Program-made: the position numbers and the translations under genes
Part shown: positions 58,232 through 64,000 of the stretch, one piece after another
Numbering within the stretch: the stretch's first letter is position 1
Layout: each line of letters begins with the position of its first letter
Origin: Euonymus europaeus
Taxonomy: Eukaryota; Streptophyta; Magnoliopsida; Celastrales; Celastraceae
DNA length: 64,000 nt
Assembly (NCBI GenBank): GCA_963580455.1
Contig: OY756961.1
Span: 13,311,001-13,375,000 of the forward strand
Reading direction: 5' to 3'
Notes under the pieces: generated by a model
What the model was told of the DNA's origin: nothing
Database searches by the model: none
What the model saw: the letters and a program-made list of their open reading frames with translations, nothing else

Positions 58232-60793
58232 GTTTTGGCATCGAAATAATCTAGGAAGTTTATACTCATAAAATTTGACATATAGGAACAATAAAAAGTG
58301 TACACCGAGCAACTTTGATGGTCCGAAGTTGCTCAACTCTCACTATAGAGGAGCTTTTAACGGTTTTGTCCATTTGTCATAGAAAGTTGGTGTTTTGGAA
58401 TTGAAATAATGTAGGAAGCTTATACTCGTAAAATTTGACATAGAAGAACAATAAAAAGTCTATCCAGAGAACCCTTGATAGTTTGGGGTTGCTCAACTCT
58501 CTCTATGGAGGAGCTTTTAACGGTTTTGTCTATTTGTCATAGAAAGTTGTTGTTTTGGCATCGAAATAATGTAGGAAGTTTATACTCGTAAAAGTTGACA
58601 AAGAAGAACAATAAAAAGTATATCCCGAGCACCTTTGATAGTCCGAAGTTGCTCAACTCTCTCTATGGAGGAGCTTTTAACGGTTTTGTCTATTTGTCAT
58701 AGAAAGTGGGTGTTTTGGCATCGAAATAATGTAGGAAGCTTATACTCGTAAATTTTCACATAGAAGAACAATAAAAAGTCTATCCCGAGCAACTTTGATG
58801 GTCCGAAGTTGCTCAACTCTCACTATAGAGGAGCTTTTAACGGTTTTGTCCATTTGTCATAGAAAGTTGGTGTTTTGGAATTGAAATAATGTAGGAAGCT
58901 TATACTCGTAAAATTTGACATAGAAGAACAATAAAAAGTCTATCCCGATAACCCTTGATAGTTTGGAGTTGCTCAACTCTCTCTATGGAGGAGCTTTTAA
59001 CGGTTTTGTCAATAAGTCATAGAAAGTTGGTGTTTTGGCATCGAAATAATGTAGGAAACTTATACTCGTAAAAGTTGACATAGAAGAACAATAAAAAGTC
59101 TATCCCGAGCAACTTTGATCGTCCGAAGTTGCTCAACTCTCTCTATGGAGGAGATTTTAACGGTTTTGTCTATTTATCATAGAAAGTTAGTGTTTTAGCA
59201 TCGAAATAATCTAGGAAGCTTATACTCGTAAAATTTGACGTAGAAGAATAATAAAAAGTCTATCCCGAGCAACTTTGATAGTTCGGAGTTGCTCAACTCT
59301 CTCTATGGAGGAGCTTTTAACGGTTTTGTCCATTTGTCATAGAAAGTTGGTGTTTTGGCATCAATATAATGTAGGAAGCTTATACTCGTAAAATTTCACA
59401 TAGAAGAACAATAAAAAGTCTATCCCGAGCAACTTTCATAGTCCGAAGTTGCTCAACTCTCTCTATGGAGGAGCTTTTAACGGTTTTGTCCATTTGTCAA
59501 AGAAAGTTGGTGTTTTGGCATTGAAATAATCTAGGAAGCTTATACTCATAAAATTTGACATATAGGAAGAAGAAAAAGTGTATCCCGAGCATTTTTGATG
59601 GTCCGAAGTTGCTCAACTCTCTCTATGGAGGAGCTTTTAACGGTTTTCTCCGTTTGTCATAGAAAGTTGGTGTTTTGGCATCGAAATAATCTAGGAAGCT
59701 TATACTCAGAAAAACTTGAAATAGAAGAACAAGAAAAAGTCTATCCCGAGCAACTTTGATAGTTCGAAGTTGCTCAACTCTCTCTATGGAGGAGCTTTTA
59801 ACGGTTTTGTCCATTTGTCATAGAAAGTTGGTGTTTTGGCATCGAAATATTGTAGGAAGCTTATACTCGTAAAAGTTGACATAGAAGAACAATAAAAAGT
59901 CAACACCGAGCAACTTTGATGGTCCGAAGTTGCTCAACTCTCACTATGGAGGAGCTTTTAACGGTTTTGTCTATTGGTCATAGAAAGTTGGTGTTTTGCC
60001 ATCGAAATAATCTAGGAAGCTTATACTAGTAAAACTTGACATAGAAGAACAATAAAAAGTCTATCCCGAGCAATTTTGATAGTCCGCAGTTGCTCAATTC
60101 TCTCTATGGAGGAGCTTTTAACGGTTTTGTCTATTTGTCATAGAAAGTTGGTGTTTTGGAATCGAAATAATCTAGGAAGCTTATACTCGTAAAATTTGAC
60201 GTAGAAGAACAATAAAAAGTCCATCCCGAGCAACTTTGATAGTTCGGAGTTGCTCAACTCTTTCTATGGAGGAGCTTTTAACGGTTTTGTCCATTTGTCA
60301 TAAAAAGTTGGTGTTTTGGCATCGAAATAATGTAGGAAGCTTATACTCGTAAAATTTGATATATAAGAACAATAAAAAGTGTACACCGAGCAACTTTGAT
60401 GGTCCGAAGTTGCTCAACTCTCTCTATGGAGGAGCTTTTAACGGTTTTGTCCATTTGTCAAAGAAAGTTGGTGTTTTGGCATCGAAATAATCTAGGAAGC
60501 TTATACTCGTAAAACTTGACATAGAAGAACAATAAAAAGTGTACATAGAGCAATTTTAATGGTCCGAAGTTGCTCAACTCTCTCTATAGAGAAGCTTTTA
60601 ACGGTTTTGTCCATTTGTCATAAAAAAGTTGGTGTTTTGGCATTGAAATAATCTATGAAGCTTATACTCGTAAAATTTTACATATGAGAACAATAAAAAT
60701 TATACACCGAGCAACTTTGAAGGTCCGAAGTTGCTCAACTCTCTCTATAGGGGAGCTTTTAATGGTTTTGTTCTTTTGTCATAGAAAGTTGGT
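58232..60793 (+). repeat. Domain I, right part: mixed monomers
   Basis: W-like, X, Y series (58232, 58392, 58552), a second X (58872), GACGTAG (59192), CAATATAATG (59352), a monomer with GGAAGAAGAAAAAG (59512), one with ACTCAGAAAAACTTG (59672, one base gained), GTCAACACC (59833), TTTTGCCATCG (59993), GACGTAG (60153), S-like (60473, retaining GGAAGC and one extra A) and T (60634). No gene or foreign element seen. Confidence 0.85.
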
Positions 60794-61760
60794 ATTTTGG
60801 CATCAATATAATGTAGGAAGCTTATACTCGTAAAATTTCACATAGAAGAACAATAAAAAGTCTATCCCGAGCAACTTTCATAGTCCGAAGTTGCTCAACT
60901 CTCTCTATAGAGAAGCTTTTAACGGTTTTGTCCATTTGTCATAGAAAGTTGGTGTTTTGGCATCAATATAATGTAGGAAGCTTATACTCGTAAAATTTCA
61001 CATAGAAGAACAATAAAAAGTCTATCCCGAGCAACTTTCATAGTCCGAAGTTGCTCAACTCTCTCTATAGAGAAGCTTTTAACGGTTTTGTCCATTTGTC
61101 ATAGAAAGTTGGTGTTTTGGCATCAATATAATGTAGGAAGCTTATACTCGTAAAATTTCACATAGAAGAACAATAAAAAGTCTATCCCGAGCAACTTTCA
61201 TAGTCCGAAGTTGCTCAACTCTCTCTATGGAGGAGATTTTAACGATTTTGTCCATTTGTCAAAGAAAGTTGTTGTTTTGGCATGGAAATAATCTAGGAAG
61301 CTTATACTCATAAAATTTGACATATAGGAACAATAAAAAGTGTACACCGAGCAACTTTGATGGTCCGAAGTTGCTCAACTCTCACTATGGATGAGCTTTT
61401 AACGGTTTTGTCTATTTGTCATAGAAAGTTGTTGTTTTGGCATCGAAATAATGTAGGAAGCTTATACTCGTAAAAGTTGACAAAGAAGAACAATAGAAAG
61501 TATATCCCGAGCACCTTTGATAGTCCGAAGTTGCTCAACTCTCTCTATGGAGGAGCTTTTATCGGTTTTGTCTATTTGTCATAGAAAGTGGGTGTTTTGG
61601 CATCGAAATAATGTAGGAAGCTTATACTCGTAAAATTTCACATAGAAGAACAATAAAAAGTCTATCCCGAGCAACTTTCATAGTCCGAAGTTGCTCAACT
61701 CTCTCTATGGAGGAGCTTTAAACGGTTTTGTCCATTTGTCATAGAAAGTTGGTGTTTTGG
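60794..61760 (+). repeat. Left copy of a 14-monomer (2240-bp) periodicity
   Basis: Three CAATATAATG monomers with ATAGAGAAGC or GGAGATTTTAACGATTTTG, then a GACATATAGG monomer with GGATGAGC, Y (61434, with ACAATAGAAAG and TTTTATCGG) and the next copy. The same order begins again at 63034 and runs to the window's end. Confidence 0.88.
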
Positions 61761-62393
61761 CATCCATATAATGTAGGAAGCTTATACTCGTAAAATTTCA
61801 CATAGAAGAACAATAAAAAGTCTATCCCGAGCAACTTTCATAGTCCGAAGTTGCTCAACTCTCTCTATGGAGGAGCTTTTAACGGTTTTGTCTATTTGTC
61901 ATAGAAAGTTGTTGTTTTGGCATCGAAATAATGTAGGAAGCTTATACTCGTAAAAGTTGACAAAGAAGAACAATAGAAAGTATATCCCGAGCACCTTTGA
62001 TAGTCCGAAGTTGCTCTACTCTCTCTATGGAGGAGCTTTTATCGGTTTTGTCTATTTGTCATAGAAAGTGGGTGTTTTGGCATCGAAATAATGTAGGAAG
62101 CTTATACTCGTAAAATTTCACATAGAAGAACAATAAAAAGTCTATCCCGAGCAACTTTCATAGTCCGAAGTTGCTCAACTCTCTCTATGGAGGAGCTTTA
62201 AACGGTTTTGTCCATTTGTCATAGAAAGTTGGTGTTTTGGCATCCATATAATGTAGGAAGCTTATACTCGTAAAATTTCACATAGAAGAACAATAAAAAG
62301 TCTATCCCGAGCAACTTTCATAGTCCGAAGTTGCTCAACTCTCTCTATGGAGGAGCTTTTAACGGTTTTGTCCATTAGTCATAGAAAGTTGGT
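61434..62393 (+). repeat. Local three-monomer duplication (2 x 480 bp)
   Basis: Y (ACAATAGAAAG, GAGCACC, TTTTATCGG), an ordinary TTTCACATAG monomer ending GGAGCTTTAAACGG, and a CATCCATATAATG monomer occur at 61434-61913 and again at 61914-62393. I saw one internal difference (GTTGCTCTACTC in the second) and a different final stretch (TCCATTAGTC), so the exchange ended inside the third monomer. Confidence 0.9.
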
Positions 62394-63033
62394 GTTTTGG
62401 CATCGAAATAATGTAGGAAGCTTATACTCGTAAAAGTTGACATAGAAGAACAATAAAAAGTCAACACCGAGCAACTTTGATGGTCCGAAGTTGCTCAACT
62501 CTCACTATGGAGGAGCTTTTAACGGTTTTATTCATTTGTCGTAGAAAGTTGGTGTTTTGGAATCCAAATAATGTAGGAAGCTTATACTCGTAAAATTTGA
62601 CATAGAAGAACAATAAAAAGTCTATCCCGAGAACCTTTGATAGTTCGGAGTTGCTCAACTCTCTCTATGGAGGAGCTTTTAACGGTTTTGTCTATTGGTC
62701 ATAGAAAGTTGGTGTTTTGCCACCGAAATAATCTAGGAAGCTTATAATATAAAAACTTGACATAGAAGAATAATAAAAAGTCTGTCCCGAGCAACTTTGA
62801 TAGTCCGCAGTTGCTCAACTCTCTCTATGGAGGAGCTTTTAACGGTTTTGTCTATTTGTCATAGAAAGTTGGTGTTTTGGAATCGAAATAATCTAGGAAG
62901 CTTATACTCGTAAAATTTGACGTAGAAGAACAATAAAAAGTCTATCCCGAGCAACTTTGATAGTTCGGAGTTGCTCAACTCTTTCTATGGAGGAGCTTTT
63001 AACGGTTTTTTCCATTTGTCATAAAAAGTTGGT
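62394..63033 (+). repeat. Four monomers resembling the domain I module
   Basis: GTCAACACC (62394), AATCCAAATAATGTAGG without the three-base gain of 54866 and 57269 (62554), GCCACCG with TTATAATATAAAAAC (62714), and GACGTAG (62874) follow the order of the module at 57109-57751. The unexpanded form suggests it predates the three-base insertion. Confidence 0.82.
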
Positions 63034-64000
63034 GTTTTGGCATCGAAATAATGTAGGAAGCTTATACTCGTAAAATTTCACATAGAAGAACAATAAAAAG
63101 TCTATCCCGAGCAACTTTCATAGTCCGAAGTTGCTCAACTCTCTCTATAGAGAAGCTTTTAACGGTTTTGTCCATTTGTCATAGAAAGTTGGTGTTTTGG
63201 CATCAATATAATGTAGGAAGCTTATACTCGTAAAATTTCACATAGAAGAACAATAAAAAGTCTATCCCGAGCAACTTTCATAGTCCGAAGTTGCTCAACT
63301 CTCTCTATAGAGAAGCTTTTAACGGTTTTGTCCATTTGTCATAGAAAGTTGGTGTTTTGGCATCAATATAATGTAGGAAGCTTATACTCGTAAAATTTCA
63401 CATAGAAGAACAATAAAAAGTCTATCCCGAGCAACTTTCATAGTCCGAAGTTGCTCAACTCTCTCTATGGAGGAGATTTTAACGATTTTGTCCATTTGTC
63501 AAAGAAAGTTGTTGTTTTGGCATCGAAATAATCTAGGAAGCTTATACTCATAAAATTTGACATATAGGAACAATAAAAAGTGTACACCGAGCAACTTTGA
63601 TGGTCCGAAGTTGCTCAACTCTCACTATGGATGAACTTTTAACGGTTTTGTCTATTTGTCATAGAAAGTTGTTGTTTTGGCATCGAAATAATGTAGGAAG
63701 CTTATACTCGTAAAAGTTGACAAAGAAGAACAATAGAAAGTATATCCCGAGCACCTTTGATAGTCCGAAGTTGCTCAACTCTCTCTATGGAGGAGCTTTT
63801 ATCGGTTTTGTCTATTTGTCATAGAAAGTGGGTGTTTTGGCATCGAAATAATGTAGGAAGCTTATACTCGTAAAATTTCACATAGAAGAACAATAAAAAG
63901 TCTATCCCGAGCAACTTTCATAGTCCGAAGTTGCTCAACTCTCTCTATGGAGGAGCTTTAAACGGTTTTGTCCATTTGTCATAGAAAGTTGGTGTTTTGG
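63034..64000 (+). repeat. Right copy of the 14-monomer periodicity, cut by the window end
   Basis: It matches 60794-61760 at an offset of exactly 2240 bp, sharing TTTTAACGATTTTG, GGATGA and ACAATAGAAAG. Differences seen are CATCGAAATAATG against CATCAATATAATG in the first monomer, CATGG against CATCG near 61282, and GGATGAAC against GGATGAGC. The last monomer start is 63994; the array evidently continues beyond the window. Confidence 0.9.

Larger units (their letters stand above)
1..64000 (+). repeat. Tandem satellite array, about 160-bp monomer, 400 complete copies
   Basis: The whole window is one head-to-tail array. The landmark GTTTTGGC begins at 1, 161, 321 and so on to 63994; tracking its phase through every indel gives exactly 400 monomers and a net loss of 7 bases. 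All copies face the same way. By eye 333 monomers are 160 bp and the rest 157-163 bp. Copies differ mainly at monomer positions 11-20, 41-75 and 86-94; the stretches around the HindIII site (about 21-38) and about 101-135 are the most constant. Such homogeneous, transposon-free arrays in higher-order units are typical of centromeric or pericentromeric satellites, but knobs and subtelomeric blocks can look alike. Function and location are inference; the array itself is directly visible. Confidence 0.99.

Noticed and set aside
1..64000. CRISPR array
   Set aside because: Period and regularity are satellite-like: about 160 bp with the whole unit conserved, no short direct repeat separated by unrelated spacers, and no cas genes.

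Overview
The window is one uninterrupted tandem satellite array with no gene in it. From the first base to the last it is a head-to-tail series of an AT-rich monomer of about 160 bp (consensus about 37% GC). Following the landmark GTTTTGGC from position 1 to 63994 gives 400 complete monomers in one orientation plus 7 bases. By eye 333 are exactly 160 bp and about 67 carry small length changes (157-163 bp). I found no transposon, microsatellite tract, telomere repeat, rRNA, tRNA, inversion or unique sequence. The open frames present are 60-84 codons long and re-read the monomer; because 160 is not a multiple of 3, each copy shifts the frame into the monomer's stops.

The organism is a eukaryote with large satellite arrays, and a plant (peri)centromeric satellite is the best guess. 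Each monomer has a HindIII site, and a box reading GTGTTTTGGCATCGAA resembles, from memory, part of the Arabidopsis CEN180 repeat. That is a weak hint of Brassicaceae, not an identification. The array's chromosomal location cannot be read from the window.

Layout by monomer variants. (A) 1-11676: few indels, with 9-, 13/15- and 21-monomer duplications. (B) 11677-21268: 11-monomer units (about 1759 bp) containing a recurring three-monomer cassette, called S-T-U here. (C) 21269-24784: two apparently identical 1758-bp, 11-monomer units. (D) 24785-30376: a regular 8-monomer higher-order repeat (1278/1279 bp) in two alternating versions, making a 16-monomer super-unit of 2557 bp. (E) 30377-38063: 482-bp trimers plus long segments shared with H. 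(F) 38064-40860: mixed monomers. (G) 40861-42860: a displaced island of the D family. (H) 42861-48466: a patchwork copy of E. (I) 48467-60793: mixed monomers with a module repeated three times. (J) 60794-64000: local 3- and 14-monomer duplications.

Nothing is encoded, so what the window records is its own turnover: unequal exchange at several scales, hybrid monomers with mappable junctions, and small indels concentrated in the central 36 kb. Each monomer also carries a 9-bp dyad (hairpin) whose arms are mutated in a class-specific way. This is the one structural element that could matter for chromatin or transcripts.
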